Of a stretch of DNA of 64,000 nt, positions 33,732 to 44,740 are shown piece after piece. Below the pieces are notes generated by a model. That model was not told the origin of the DNA. It did no database searches and saw only the letters and a list, made by a program, of their open reading frames with translations. Every line of letters starts with the position of its first letter. Position 1 is the first letter of the stretch. The stretch spans positions 99,390,585-99,454,584 of the forward strand of contig OY821519.1 of the NCBI GenBank assembly GCA_963682025.1. Reading direction: 5' to 3'. The stretch is from Cordilura impudica. Its lineage: Eukaryota; Arthropoda; Insecta; Diptera; Scathophagidae. The translations under genes were made by a program, and so were the position numbers.

Positions 33732-34960
33732 AAGGGTCCGCCATCTAACGTTTTTTTTTCAACTAGTGCTTATTTCGTGAAAGGTAACTCTTAGCCCATG
33801 TCTAATTTGACAGATAATTAGTTTTATCCTTCCGCTGAACGAATATGGTTGTGTATACGCTTGAACAACGCTGGGAAATATTGCGACATTACTTTGAAAA
33901 TCATGGTAATGTTGCAGAATGTGTGCGAAAATTGCGTACGGATTTTGGAAGACGAGAAGCACCGTCAGCTCCGTATGTTCGTTATCTTGTGAAAAAAAGT
34001 GAAGGAAACTGGCATCTTCATCGATAAACCAAAGCGTGAAAAGCCAAAAACAGTGCGTACACCCGAGAATATTGCTGCTGTGGCAGAAAGTGTGCGTGAA
34101 GCGCCATCAATATCAATTCACCGTCGTTCTCAAGAATTTAACATTTCGGAGGATGCATTGAGACGAATTTTGCATAAAGACCTCGGTATGACGCCATACA
34201 AGGTCCAATTGGTTCAGGAGTTGAAGCCAACTGACCATCCAATGCGTTTTCGCTTCGCTAAGTGGGCCTGCGATCGACTTACAGAAGATGCGGATTTTGC
34301 CAAAAAAAATCATCTTTTCAGATGAAGCTCATTTTGATCTTGGCGGGTATGTAAACAAACAAAATTGTCGCATTTGGGGCACAGAAAACCCGCACGCATA
34401 CATTGAAAAGCCGATACACCCAAAACGAGTCACTGTTTGGTACGGATTTTGGTCCAGAAGCATAATTGGGCCATTTTTCTTCGAAAATGAGCAAGGAGTG
34501 GCCGTTACAGTTAAAGACGATCGTTATCGGGCCATGTTGAACGAATTTTAGTTCACAAAAATTGAAGAGGAGGATATTTGTTTTAGAAGATCGCTTTATC
34601 AGCCGCAGAGCTGATGTCGTTTGGCCACCTCGGAGCTGCGACTTGACACCGTTGGACTATTATTTGTGTGGCGCCCTCAAAGATAAGTGTTACGCCAACA
34701 AGCCAGAGACAATTGACGCTTTAAAGGACAATATTCGTGAAGCCATTGGTGAAATACAGCTGCACACAATCGATAATGTGCTTAAAAATTGGCCCGATCG
34801 TGTAGGCTACTGCATGGCCAGCCGAGGCAGCCATTTGAATGAAATTATTTTCCATTATTAACCGGAAGGATTATGATTTCAAATAAAAGAAGAAATTTGA
34901 GATAATATTCAGTAGTTTTTTTTTAGCGTTTTCAAAAAAAAAGGTGTTTTGCGGACCGTT
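33732..34960 (+). mobile_element. Mariner element with TA duplication
   Basis: The ends are AAGGGTCCGCCATCTAACG (left) and, inverted, AACGGTCCGCAAAACACC (right), with a TA on each side (33730-33731 and 34961-34962). Length is 1,229 bp, near the usual mariner length of about 1.3 kb. Confidence 0.82.
33845..34861 (+). pseudogene. Mariner-type transposase with second catalytic Asp deleted
   Basis: Start ATG at 33845: MVVYTLEQRWEILRHYFENH (first HTH, ~residues 1-60), a frameshift near 34000, then FIDKPKREKPKTVRTPENIA and NISEDALRRILHKDLGM (second HTH). A further shift near 34300 leads to IIFSDEAHFDLGGYVNKQNC (first Asp), RVTVWYGFWSRSIIGPFFFE, a stop, then FTKIEEEDI. About 25 codons that would hold the second catalytic Asp (the QDGATCHT-type motif) are missing. 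It resumes with EDRFISRRADVVWPPRSC and DLTPLDYYLCGALKDKCY (third Asp), and the C-terminus MASRGSHLNEIIFHY. The CDLTPLDYY motif points to a mariner-like clade other than DD34D. It cannot be catalytically active. Confidence 0.88.
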
Positions 34961-35289
34961 TAGTTACTATAAAATTTTAAAACGGTTCTTTCACTGTAAA
35001 GAATTGCGAATAATAAGTATAAAACAGTAGTTGCTTTGCGATTTTTCCAGTGATCATCAAATATAAGAATTTTTTGGGGTGCAACTCAAAATACGTCTTT
35101 TTAGTGGATTTTAAAGCAGCTACTCTTATAACACAAAGAGGGTTACAACTGTATTTTTTTTGCGAAAGACTAGAAAAATCGATGTAATATTTTGCAGTGG
35201 ATAGATATGACCACAGTGTATCGTTTTCTTGCAAAAAGCGAAAATTGAAAAATTTTGAGTTGACTCACTTTAGGGGTACAGGTGCGATA

Positions 35290-35971
35290 TATTAATTTAA
35301 TTATTATTACAAATAAATAAAAAAGAATAATTTTTCAACATTTCTATAGAAAAAAAGTGTTTTTTTTTCTGAGGTTAACTTATTATTACGGTACCGAAGG
35401 TATGAAATTTTAGTTAAATATGTTACATACCGTCGGAAATGTTAATTTGTCTAGTTTCTCAGTGTATGTTTTATTTTTAAGGTTTTAGAAACACTTACAC
35501 ACTAAACGAAAAAATTCAAATTAGTGCATATGGTAAAAATTGAAAAACCCTTGTCTTGAGTTACAAAACATTTTTTTGATAGATATCCCACTCGCATCCC
35601 ACTAAGCGACCAAAAACTTTTAAAGCAAAAAAAAAAAAATTAGTATTTTGAAAAAAAGTCAAAAAATGTTTGATTTTGCCAAAAAAAAAGTAAAAAAAAT
35701 ATTTAATTTTTTTTTAATTTTTTTTCCCGAAAGACTGAAGAAATAGCTATCTAAATTTGTGGGACAAATTATGCTAAGAAGAATAGGCAAAAAGTTACAT
35801 GGATGAGAAAAAACACCTGTTTGGTCAAAATATCAAATGTTGACCCCCTATAACTCAGAGAGTTCTGGAGCGATCTTGTTGACAAATTGTGTCTAAGCTA
35901 CTATCTAATAGGACTTCCCGATCGGAAGACATTGGTTTAAAAAGTTGGATCACTTGACATAAAACGCCCCA
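35290..35971. other. No gene recognised
   Basis: AT-rich spacer with long A and T runs (35625-35730). No protein or repeat family was recognised. Confidence 0.55.
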
Positions 35972-36497
35972 TATATAAAAGCGAATGTATATATAGATGT
36001 TTGTTTGTTTGTAATTTATAGGACGCTTAAACTCTGGGCCGATCTTTCTGAAATTTGTACGGAATCTTACTAAAACTTTTTTTGATATTTTTAGTGGGTC
36101 CCATACGAAGTTAATTTTTAATTTCATATATCTATAATAGGCGATTTCTTGTGATCGATGTTTTGTTCTACCGTTATATCCCGATTTTGGCCAAACGTAT
36201 ATTATTTGAAAGGTATTTCTTTTTAGCAGTTTTGCAGATTTACAGATTTTTAAATTTGTTCCTTCATTTTGAGTAAATTGCAATTAAAGTTGCTACTGAC
36301 ACATATATTAAATTATACAATGCTATGTGTGCGTTCATTAAATCTGTTAATGTGTTTGTAATAAAAATGAATTTGTTTTTGTGTGTTGATTTGTGAATTG
36401 GCTATAATTGATTAGCATACCTTTAGGGTCTATATTTAATGAAAAAATAAAATTTCCTAGAACTTGCACTCGAATTTCGAGGGCTGGAATCTGCTAG
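35972..36497 (+). mobile_element. Non-autonomous Helitron-like element, copy B (longest)
   Basis: The 5' region has ATATATAGATGTTTGTTTGT and GGGCCGATCTTTCTGAAATT, the same head logic as the Helitron at 1328. The 3' end has CACTCGAATTTCGAGGGC (hairpin) then TGGAATCTGCTAG, with T following. It is non-coding. Other copies are at 7485, 38928 (inverted), 46373 (inverted) and 21265 (partial). Confidence 0.75.
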
Positions 36498-36514
36498 TAT
36501 ATATATAGTTGTCT

Positions 36515-37165
36515 GAGGTCACTTTTTATTAACCAGTTGGCGTGACACCTCCTATACAATATAAATATATAAGATCATATAACTGGTGTCCTATAAAAGG
36601 GAAGGCATTAACACTTTGTACGAATCCATCAGAAATTAATGTGAGTAGTCAGATAAAAAAATGGCTGGGATAGAATTAACGGACGTGGCACCTCCTATAC
36701 AAAAAATATGAAGTAGTATGAAAGCGACAGGCTTGAAAATTTTGAGAAGTACACTAATTACCGAAGCAAGTGGTCATGGAAAATATGGGCGGAGTCGCCA
36801 AATTTAAAAATCACCAAAATCAAAAATCGCCTAAACCGAAAAACGCTCAAAACCAAAATTGCAAAAAAATCTTTTATATCAAAAATCGCCAAATTAAAAA
36901 ATCGCTAAAATAACAAGTTGCCCAATCGTTAAGTGTTGACGGATTTAACTTGGGAAATACACGTGTTTCTCATTGGCAGCTTTATGTAGCTTGCTCCAGA
37001 GTACGAATGCCGAAAATTTCGATAATTTTTGCACCGAATGGAAAAACTAAAAATTTAAATAAAAAATATAAAGTAAAATATTTTAATTGCACAATACAAA
37101 TTTCTTAGTAAAAATTGTTTATGAAAACATACATATCAATATGTCGTAGCGAAGCACGACAGCGC
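36515..37165 (+). mobile_element. Helitron fragment, same family as 11706-14110
   Basis: In order: inverted GTGGCACCTCC units (36530-36700), an AAAATCGCC-type minisatellite (36810-36915), the helicase C-terminus (36926-37060) and GTAGCGAAGCACGAC (37146-37160), which resembles the Helitron 3' subterminal hairpin. The final CTAG is lost. Confidence 0.7.
36926..37063 (+). pseudogene. Helitron helicase C-terminal fragment
   Basis: An open stretch reads SLSVDGFNLGNTRVSHWQLY then VACSRVRMPKISIIFAPNGK and TKNLN. This is the terminal helicase block, with SH-x-QLYVACSRV. Nothing upstream of this motif survives. Confidence 0.8.
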
Positions 37166-38927
37166 ATACTTGAACTTAATACTAATTGCATTATGTTCAT
37201 ACTTATGCAACTCTACACTGATAAATGTATTTTAGTTTAAGATAATAATTGAAATAAACATGTAGCAAAACAAACAATTCTTTTAACATTCAAATAACAA
37301 TATGAGAAATATAATTTTATCAAACGACAATTGTGGTAAACCGAAATCCCATTTTTAAGTAATAGAAACGAACAAAGGCATTTTAAGACAAAACAAAAAC
37401 AAACTCCTACAAAAACATACGACAAGCAACATATGCTGGTGCTGCTACAATTGCTTGTAAACATATGCCAGGATTCCGAAAACGAATCCTTTACCAAACT
37501 AAAGGAGACAAATGAAAATAAACATAAGCAAATGTTTTTGGTTTTGGATAACAAAGGATAATAACAATCAAATGATCCCTAGTTTAAGAGATATAACAAA
37601 AAAGTGCACTCATTTAAATTTAAGTAATTTGTTGTCTTTCATCTTCATAGTGATATGCCGTATGTAAGAATATATTTCCATGTTCGACATACAATTAGTA
37701 AATACTTGTTATTTTTAAGGATTTCAAGGGTTCGAACATGAATTCAAAGTTGTATTCGTATCTCAAGTGTTTTTATATTGTAAGATATGATTAGATTATA
37801 TGTGGTATTCAATAGTATTGTTTGCCGGTAGGCTGCTTTTGTGGGCTTAGGTAATTTGCACTTGCTCTTTTTATATATTCTGTACTGCATGCCAGCGCTT
37901 TCATTTATTTATTTATTTAGGCGCATAGTAAATTCCTTTTATATTCTTTGCTCCCCTTTAGAAAATTGAATGAAGAAATTTTTGGAATTTCTTTAAACGT
38001 TTTCAGTTCTTTCATTTTTCGCTTTATTTCACGGTTTTTTCTTTACCTGTTTAAGTTTCTTATACGAGTAATTATGGCAGCTAATAAAAACATTAATCGC
38101 CACTAAACGAGCATAATTAAATGCTCTTTTACCAGGAACTACCACCAGCTTAAGTTGTGTTAGGCCCATTTTCTTTATGGTTTGTTTTTTGTTTTGTTTT
38201 ATGATTCCACCACTCATACTTAAACACGAATATGGCTGGATGACGTATCATAAATAGTTTTTATGCCCGCCTTAAAATACTCAATAATATAGCATGATTA
38301 ATAGTTTTTATAAGTCTCATATTCTCCTCGTATGGTGCGTGGATTTAATTTAGTTCAAGTGTTGGCTGGCGCTGACGACGACGACGACGACAACGTTCTT
38401 TCTTACTTATTCAGTTTACAACAGGTAGTTGTGGTCGTCATTGTTGAACGTTCTTAAAGGTGTGGCATTAACACGATGAATTAATATTTTCGGGGAAAAT
38501 CCCAAACGAAACGCATAAATATTGTCTATGAGTTAAACTGGTAATTACAGATAGAAAATTGTTAAATTAATCGTATCCAAATCAGTGTCTCATAGAAAAC
38601 CAAAAGGATATTAATCATGCCATGTGTATAACAATGTAAATGGTGTTAATTTACATGTCTGTAGAAATTCTTAGAATATTGTACAATAAGTTTATATTGT
38701 TTGTGTTTAGGTACCCATTATCAGCCCACATTTATGTTCGTTACATTTTCAAAAAAAATAAATAAAACAATAATGGAAATCGTTATGTTTTTTAAGAAGT
38801 TATTGTAAATTTTAAGAATTTTTTCCGATACATTTTCAAAACGATTTCAGCCAACAGTTGTTACGTTTTAATTTTGTATCCAAATTATTGGACCTTTCTT
38901 TTTGTTAGATTGAAACTTACAATCGAA
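37166..38927. other. No gene recognised; low-repeat stretch
   Basis: No transposon protein was found. A short (GAC)n/(ACG)n run lies at 38372-38394. The stretch is comparatively free of the repeats seen elsewhere and may be host intron or intergenic DNA. Confidence 0.5.
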
Positions 38928-39420
38928 CTAGCAAAGCCCATCCCTCGAAATTCGAGTGCAAATTCTAGGAAATTTTATTTTTTCATTCAATTTATTTCTT
39001 TCAAAGTTTTTTTGAACTATTTAATTCATTAAATTTATTTCATTATGAATATTTGTTGAAAACACAGAAATAAGAGCCTAAAGGTATTTGAAGCACCTTG
39101 CATGCCACTTAAAAGCATTCTAATTATAGGCAATTCACAATTCAACACAGGGCGTGTGATATGCAATTATTATAATGAAATTCGATTGCGTTATTGTCGT
39201 TATTATCCAAAAATATTTTTCAATTGAAAACAGGTCTTTTCGTATACAATTTTTGCAAACATATTAACAATTTAATATTTATAAAAAGAAACATCTTTCA
39301 AATGAGGTAGGTTTATTTAAAATAGGGGTAAAACTGACAAAGTTACATCGGTCAAAAGAAATCGCCCTGCCTATTAACATTATAGCTACATATAACTGAA
39401 AATTACATATAAAAACGTTA
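38928..39420 (-). mobile_element. Non-autonomous Helitron-like element, copy C
   Basis: On the minus strand it ends with TAGAATTTGCACTCGAATTT, CGAGGGATGGGCTTTG and CTAG (38928-38931). Internal matches to copy B include AAAGGTATTTGAAG (39080s), ATTCACAATTCAACAC (39128), CAAACATATTAACAATTTAA (39256) and GAAATCGCC (39358). The far (5') boundary is diffuse. Confidence 0.65.
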
Positions 39421-39711
39421 AAACATTTTTTAATGATTAAAAAAAATAGGACAAAATAAGCCCCATTCGTCTGTAGTATCATCCAATGTGAGATTTTTAA
39501 ATAAAGACAGATTGACAATAAAGAAGGGTATATTCAATTCTGCATTATCGCATTTCACTTATTAATAAATACCAAAAAGTAACTGTAGATTACAACAAAC
39601 AAAACACTTTGCAAAATTAAATTGATCAATTATAATTGATCATTTTATCGCTACGTAGAGATTAAAGTCATTCAGCTTAGAAGTTAAAAACAATTTTCAA
39701 GTATTTGTAAA
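39421..39711. other. No gene recognised
   Basis: AT-rich leader upstream of the zinc-binding fragment at 39712. No promoter element could be called. Confidence 0.5.
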
Positions 39712-39960
39712 AATGAACAAGAAAGCCAGAACATTTGTTTGTAAAAGCAATCCCGATTTATTTTGTTATGTGTGCGGCCAATATATCACCGGGAAAAAAC
39801 TGAAATTCTTTCCTTCATTGGAAAAAGTTATTTCAAGATTGCTATAATATATATCTGCACAATTTTAACCAGCATTGGACACCGAGTACTATACACGGTT
39901 CGCTTCAAGGTCGAATAGGTTCGCCAAAACCTTCGACCAATTCTGAGAACGGGGATTGGT
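39712..39960 (+). pseudogene. YPCFIC-family N-terminal zinc-binding fragment
   Basis: ATG at 39713 opens MNKKARTFVCKSNPDLFCYV then CGQYITGKKLKFFPSLEKVI before stops. The F-x-C-x-x-NPD-x-FCYVCG start is that of the same family as 7865-8940 and 42655-44740. A decayed NQHWTP segment near 39870 corresponds to the KPWTP of the 7865 copy. It is probably the 5' part of the 42655 gene, now separated from it by the YPCPYC gene. Confidence 0.6.
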
Positions 39961-40435
39961 TGGGAATCATTTATGTATTTAAACGTCGAAAACCGCAAAA
40001 TCCTAACAGATCGGCTTTTGAAGATGCAAGCACTTTAATTTTTCAAATGTAAAATTTTTCGTTTTAATACATTTGTTTTGTTACTTTTTCTTTGTTTACA
40101 TAATTTCTGTTGTTGCTTTTAATTTTCTCAATTTCTAGATTTAGCATGTTGTATCCTTTCCATTCGTAGAGTTTCCGTGTTGTAGTTTTTATTGCACAAT
40201 TTACAAGTATTAGGGTTTTTTTTTTTAGAAATTAACGATTTTTTTCTGCCGTTTTAGCGTTTTTTCTTCAAATTATTGATCTGGCAGCATTTTCATTTGA
40301 CAATAGTCAAACCATTTGACCACTTGTCACTCACAAAATTAACGGAAATTACAGTCTTTCTTGGAACATTGTTAATGAAGCATATTCCTATAAACTACCG
40401 TTGACGAAAACTTTGCGCCTCTTTATAGTGCAATA

Positions 40436-42541
40436 ATGAGACCAAAAAGTACCCATCAAAGCAATAGAGCCAAAATCTGTGCACCTTGTGGCAGGAAAAT
40501 AGTGTTCGGTGTCAAAACGGAGTCACACTTTCGGATAAATTAAAATGTGGAGAAATTAATAAAACAACATCTTACCGCCACTTTCAACTTAGCTGATGAG
40601 AGATTTCCAACTAGTTTTTGTGGGACTTGTAGGATTACTCTTCAGGAGTGAGAAAAAAATATTCAGTTGAGACCTTTGGATATGCCAAATTATGAGGACA
40701 TTGAACTACGGAATAATACACGTGCCCATAATGGTGAATGTCAATGTTTCATTTGCTTGACTGCAGCTTTTAAAGGTCATGTGCACAATAAAACAGGGCG
40801 GGGGCATTTCCGAAGTACCCCCAAAATGATACAGACGTCCTGCGAAAAACAGAAGGCATCCCAGCCCCCGAAATTTGAAAACGCAAGCATTTGTAAGAAG
40901 TGTTATCAGGAAGTGGGTAAGGGAAAAGACATCCAAGTAATTGCAACAACCAAGTCGAGGAGAATATGCTACACATTGTCGCTGAAATACCAGAAAAAAA
41001 GCAAGACCATCTTATCACGGCCCTTTTGAAGCGCAAGCTGGATAGCCAAAGCACTGAAAACCTCGGATCGGCAAAAAGTAAAAATAGTCAAGTGGTCTTG
41101 AGCACACGTGGAGCAAAAGCCGAGAGTTCATCTCAATCCGCGTATTGCCGAAGACACAATTTTCCCAGAAAAATTTTTAAATAATTTTCAACTGCACATG
41201 GGCTCATCGATCAATCAGATGAAAAAGTTCACCAATTTCCTGAGAACACATGTAGGAAGAAAATCCATTCCCAGCAATTATCTTCAACATCTTGGTAACA
41301 AATCACCAATCTTCGAAGATGTATATCAAACAAAAAATTTTATTTTGATTGCGAGTGTCGAGATAAAAAGTCTGAAAGGCCCGTCGTCTATGGAAATGTT
41401 GAACAATTGTTAGAAATAATTTTAGAGAATAGGCAGCAAGTGGGCAATGTTAACATTAAAGTGATGGCTGATGGCGGGCATGGTTTTTTTTAAAATTTGT
41501 ATGAGCATAATGGGTGAAGGTGACCAAGAGGACGAAGAGGAACGGATGGTAAAAAAACGACAGCTCCATTCTGAAGGCGGTAGTACTTCAGCGCAAGCGA
41601 AGCTTTCTTCAGTGCATAGGGTGATACTTTTATGCATCGTACGTCAAATAAAGGAAACGTATGCGAATATCAAATTATTGTTCGAGATAACTGAGTTAAA
41701 CAGCATTCCGTTCAAATTTGTGTCCGATTTCAAAATTATTCTCCTCGCTAACGGCCAACAAACAGCCACCTCAAGTTACCCTTGCCCATATTGCTTTATT
41801 TCTCTCCAAGAGTTGAGGAGTGGAAAAGATTTATTTCAAGCCAAAAATGCCGATAATATCAGTGAAACTGATAATTCTAATCTAATTTCAAGTTTATAGA
41901 CCTCCACTTTTCAGCGAAGGTGACAATATATTTGTACTCCAAAAATGCGTGATACCAGAGCTGCATATATAGCAGGGATTTGTAAACCATTTGTTTTGGG
42001 ATGGGCTTGTTCCTTTGGTGGGTCATGAAACTGCACTCATTTGGCCAAAAAAATTGAAACTGGTTTCAAAGACTTACCATGGTGACATTTTTGAGTGCAA
42101 TGCATGCAGGAAACTTCTCGAAGAAGCAGATAAATTGTTCGATTGGGAAATATATGGTAAGGTAGGGATTTTTGCCGTTAGTCCATATGTCCATACATTC
42201 AGAGCTATGGATAATCTTGTGAAATGTTATTTTGGAACAAGAAAAATGGCTCAAACACTTGTCTCCAAAAGTACATAGAAGAGCTTAGAAAAAACTACAA
42301 AGCATTACAAAATGTAACAGTTACTCTAAAAATCCATGTACTATTGGAACACCTTGAGGAATGTATCTATTTTTTTGAGAATAATGAAGCTCTAGGATAT
42401 TGGTCAGAGCAGGCGGGAGAATCGATCCATCGTGAGTTCCTTTCATTTTGGAATAGGTACAAGATGAACACCATGGAAAATGAGCCATATATGAATAATT
42501 TGAAAAAAGCGGTGGCTCAATTCTCCTCAACACATTTATAG
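40436..42541 (+). pseudogene. YPCPYC-family transposase-like gene, full length but broken
   Basis: From ATG 40436: MRPKSTHQSNRAKICAPCGR, then FPTSFCGTCRITLQE, GECQCFICLT and ASICKKCYQEV. These Cys pairs form an N-terminal zinc-binding region of ~160 residues. Next come KPRVHLNPRIAEDTIFPEKF, NFLRTHVGRKSI and VMADGGHGFF (first Asp candidate; frameshift in a T-run at ~41486). FKFVSDFKIILLANGQQ (second), YPCPYC, PELHI and QGFVNH, FWDGLVPLVG follow. The C-terminal block is TLKIHVLLEHLEECIYFF then ALGYWSEQAGESIHREF and NRYK, ending at 42541. About six frameshifts or stops are present. The family is multicopy in arthropods and unnamed to me. The last block matches the RAG1/Transib catalytic-Glu region in layout. 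Confidence 0.72.
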
Positions 42542-42654
42542 TAAATAATAAGATTCAATAATTCTTTTCAAATGTGCCTTTCTATATTTTGTGATAAACT
42601 AATGAATTTATTTAATTATGTAATTGAAATGTACAAATAAATTTGCATTGCAGT

Positions 42655-44740
42655 TCTACAATCGCGAGAAGTTGCATATGCTAAAGATCGGGGTGCAAGC
42701 TGTAGTCAAGCGCTTTCATCTTCACCACGACAGTCAACCTCAAGTCTGTGGTTTTCTAGAATAACCGCGTATGTCATAAAATCAAAATGTTCAAAGGAGC
42801 CAAAAAACGTTATATTTGAAATTATGGGCTCGATATAAAGATTTTAGAGCTTTTAATTTAACACTCCTATAGATATGGGCAATAAATACTTTATGTAAAA
42901 TTTTGAGTCAAAAATCTTCAGAGGAATAGATCCTAGAGAAGGACGAAAAAACAATATGTAAATTACACTTCAAGTGTGTGCAGATAAAACAACTTATGTC
43001 GACAAACATCGTTTTCTTTGAAAAAGAAAGCTACCAATGCAACCACCCATGTAGACATAAGTTGTTGTTGCTTGAAAAATGGATTTTTTTGTTCGTCAAC
43101 AAAAAGTTAACGGGACTTAGGATGAGAATGTAACAACGTATCAAGAATAATAGTCACAAAAAATAACAGAAATAAACACACAAGTTTTTATAAGTGGTTA
43201 TACACTGAAAACTAATCCAAAATTATTTTGCATTTTTTTCATTAATAGCAACGTATGTCGCTATGTATCGTTTTCTGAGAAAATAATTTGTCAGCGATCA
43301 AACGTAGGTTGACATACGTCGTTAGTGCTGCAAATTAATTTAATAAACATTTAAGTTACGTCGTTATTTAAAGAAAAAATTCAGAAATGGTCAATTTTTT
43401 TTTTTTTTTTTAATTGAACACATGTAAAGAGCGTTAAAAATTAATATATTTGGCATCATTAACTCAAAACTGAAAAAAATGGACATACGCGGTTATTCCA
43501 GAAAACCACAGAAGTATGTGTTACCAGTCAGATAGTTCAGATCCATCATTACCATCTACATCTGAAAATGACGAGTTCATCCCACACAAACATTTCTCGC
43601 CGAGACCATGGAATCAAGACCAACTTATTTATGTAATTAGAGACCTTGGATTGTCGAAAAGATCTTCTGAAGTACTTGCGTCCCAGATGAAAGAAACAGG
43701 TATCATAACTAAAGAAACTCGAGAAAAAGCCTTACTTCATTAGTTTGCTGAAGATGATAATTTTGTGTACTGCACAGATATTTCTGGTTTGATGACTGCC
43801 ATGGGCTTACAGAGATATGATTCAAACGAATGGCGTTTATTTATCGACTTATCAAAACGCGGCTTGAAGTGTGTCCTTTTGCATAATGCAAATAAATTTC
43901 ACTCCTTGCCGATCGCACATTCAACCAAAGTAAAAGAAGAATACTCTGTAATTGCACTGGTCATGAAGAAGATAAAGTATGACGAGGATAAGTGGGTAAT
44001 TTGTGTTGATCTTATGATGGTAAATATCCTCTTAGGTCAACAAAGTGGCTTTACCAAATATCCTTGTTTTATATGTTTATGGGACAGCAGAGCTAAATCA
44101 GAACATTGGAAGAGAAAACAATGGCTTTCTAGGGAAACACTGGTTCCAGGTATGCCAAATATTATAAATGTGGCTCTAGTGCCCCGAGATCGCAATACAT
44201 TACCCCCTCTTCACACATTAAACTTGGTCTGATAAAACAATATGTTAAAGCATTTAACAAAGATAGTGAATGTTTCCAGTATATTTCAAGGAAGTTTCCC
44301 AATTTGAGTATGGAAAAGCTAAAAGCAGGCATATTTGACGGCCCACAAATTCGCAAATCGGTGAAAGATACTGATTTTGACAGTTCAATGTCAGAAATTG
44401 AGAAGAATGCATGGGATTCGTTTGTATGGCTTATTTAAAATTTATTGGGAAATAACAAGGGTGATGATTACGTGGCGCACGTTGAAGAGATGTTTTCTCA
44501 CTTCCATTGACTTGGATGCAGCATGAGCATCAAATTACACTACCTGCACAGTCACTTACATCGTTTTCCTGAAAATCTAGGAGACTTGAGCGAGGAACAG
44601 GGCGAACGATTTCACCAAGATATCCGAACAATGGAGGAACGATACCAGGCTCGCTGGGATGCACATATGATGGCTGATTTTTGATGGAGTATTCACTTCG
44701 TCATTCAACAATAACAGAAAATCGTATAAAAGAAAATTCC
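42655..44740 (+). pseudogene. YPCFIC-family transposase-like gene, interrupted by a TIR element
   Basis: After an acceptor-like TTTGCATTGCAG (ends 42654) an open frame reads SREVAYAKDRGASCSQALSS then SPRQSTSS. It is interrupted by the 766-bp insertion (42746-43511) and resumes in frame at MCYQSDSSDPSLPSTS. Then come LIYVIRDLGLSKRSSEVLAS, YCTDISGLMTAMGLQ, WRLFIDLSKRGLKCVLLHN (first Asp candidate), WVICVDLMMVNILLGQQ (second), KYPCFICLWDSRAKSEHW and LPPLHTLN. The C-terminal block is CSMSIKLHYLHSHLHRFPEN then LGDLSEEQGERFHQDI and RYQARWDAHMMADF. Several stops (43741, 44232, 44440, 44510) inactivate it. Confidence 0.75.
42746..43511. mobile_element. 766-bp TIR element with AAGT duplication
   Basis: The ends are CTGTGGTTTTCTAGAATAAC (left) and the complement of CTGTGGTTTTCTGGAATAAC (right), continuing CGCGTATGTC. 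AAGT flanks both sides (42742-42745 and 43512-43515). Deleting the element plus one AAGT joins TCA-ACC-TCA-AGT to ATG-TGT-TAC in one frame, confirming the boundaries. Inside are further inverted pairs (ACTTATGTCGACAAACATCG near 42990 and CATGTAGACATAAGT near 43049; CAACGTATGTCGCTATG near 43249 and GACATACGTCG near 43312). There is no coding capacity. Confidence 0.85.

Larger units (their letters stand above)
33656..35287. mobile_element. ~400-bp TIR element containing a nested mariner
   Basis: The ends are TCGCAGCTGTACCTCTAAAG (left) and the complement of TCGCACCTGTACCCCTAAAG (right). The TIR similarity extends ~45 bp through GTGAGTCAACTCAAAATTT. The flanking dinucleotide is TA on both sides (33654-33655 and 35288-35289), suggesting a Tc1/mariner-type MITE. 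Without the mariner (33732-34960) and one TA the element would be about 400 bp and non-coding. Confidence 0.82.

Noticed and set aside
37237..37554. 105-codon Cys/Phe-rich minus-strand frame as a possible secreted protein
   Set aside because: Composition follows from AT-rich DNA with TTT/TGT runs. There is no family motif, no clear signal-peptide boundary and no supporting context.
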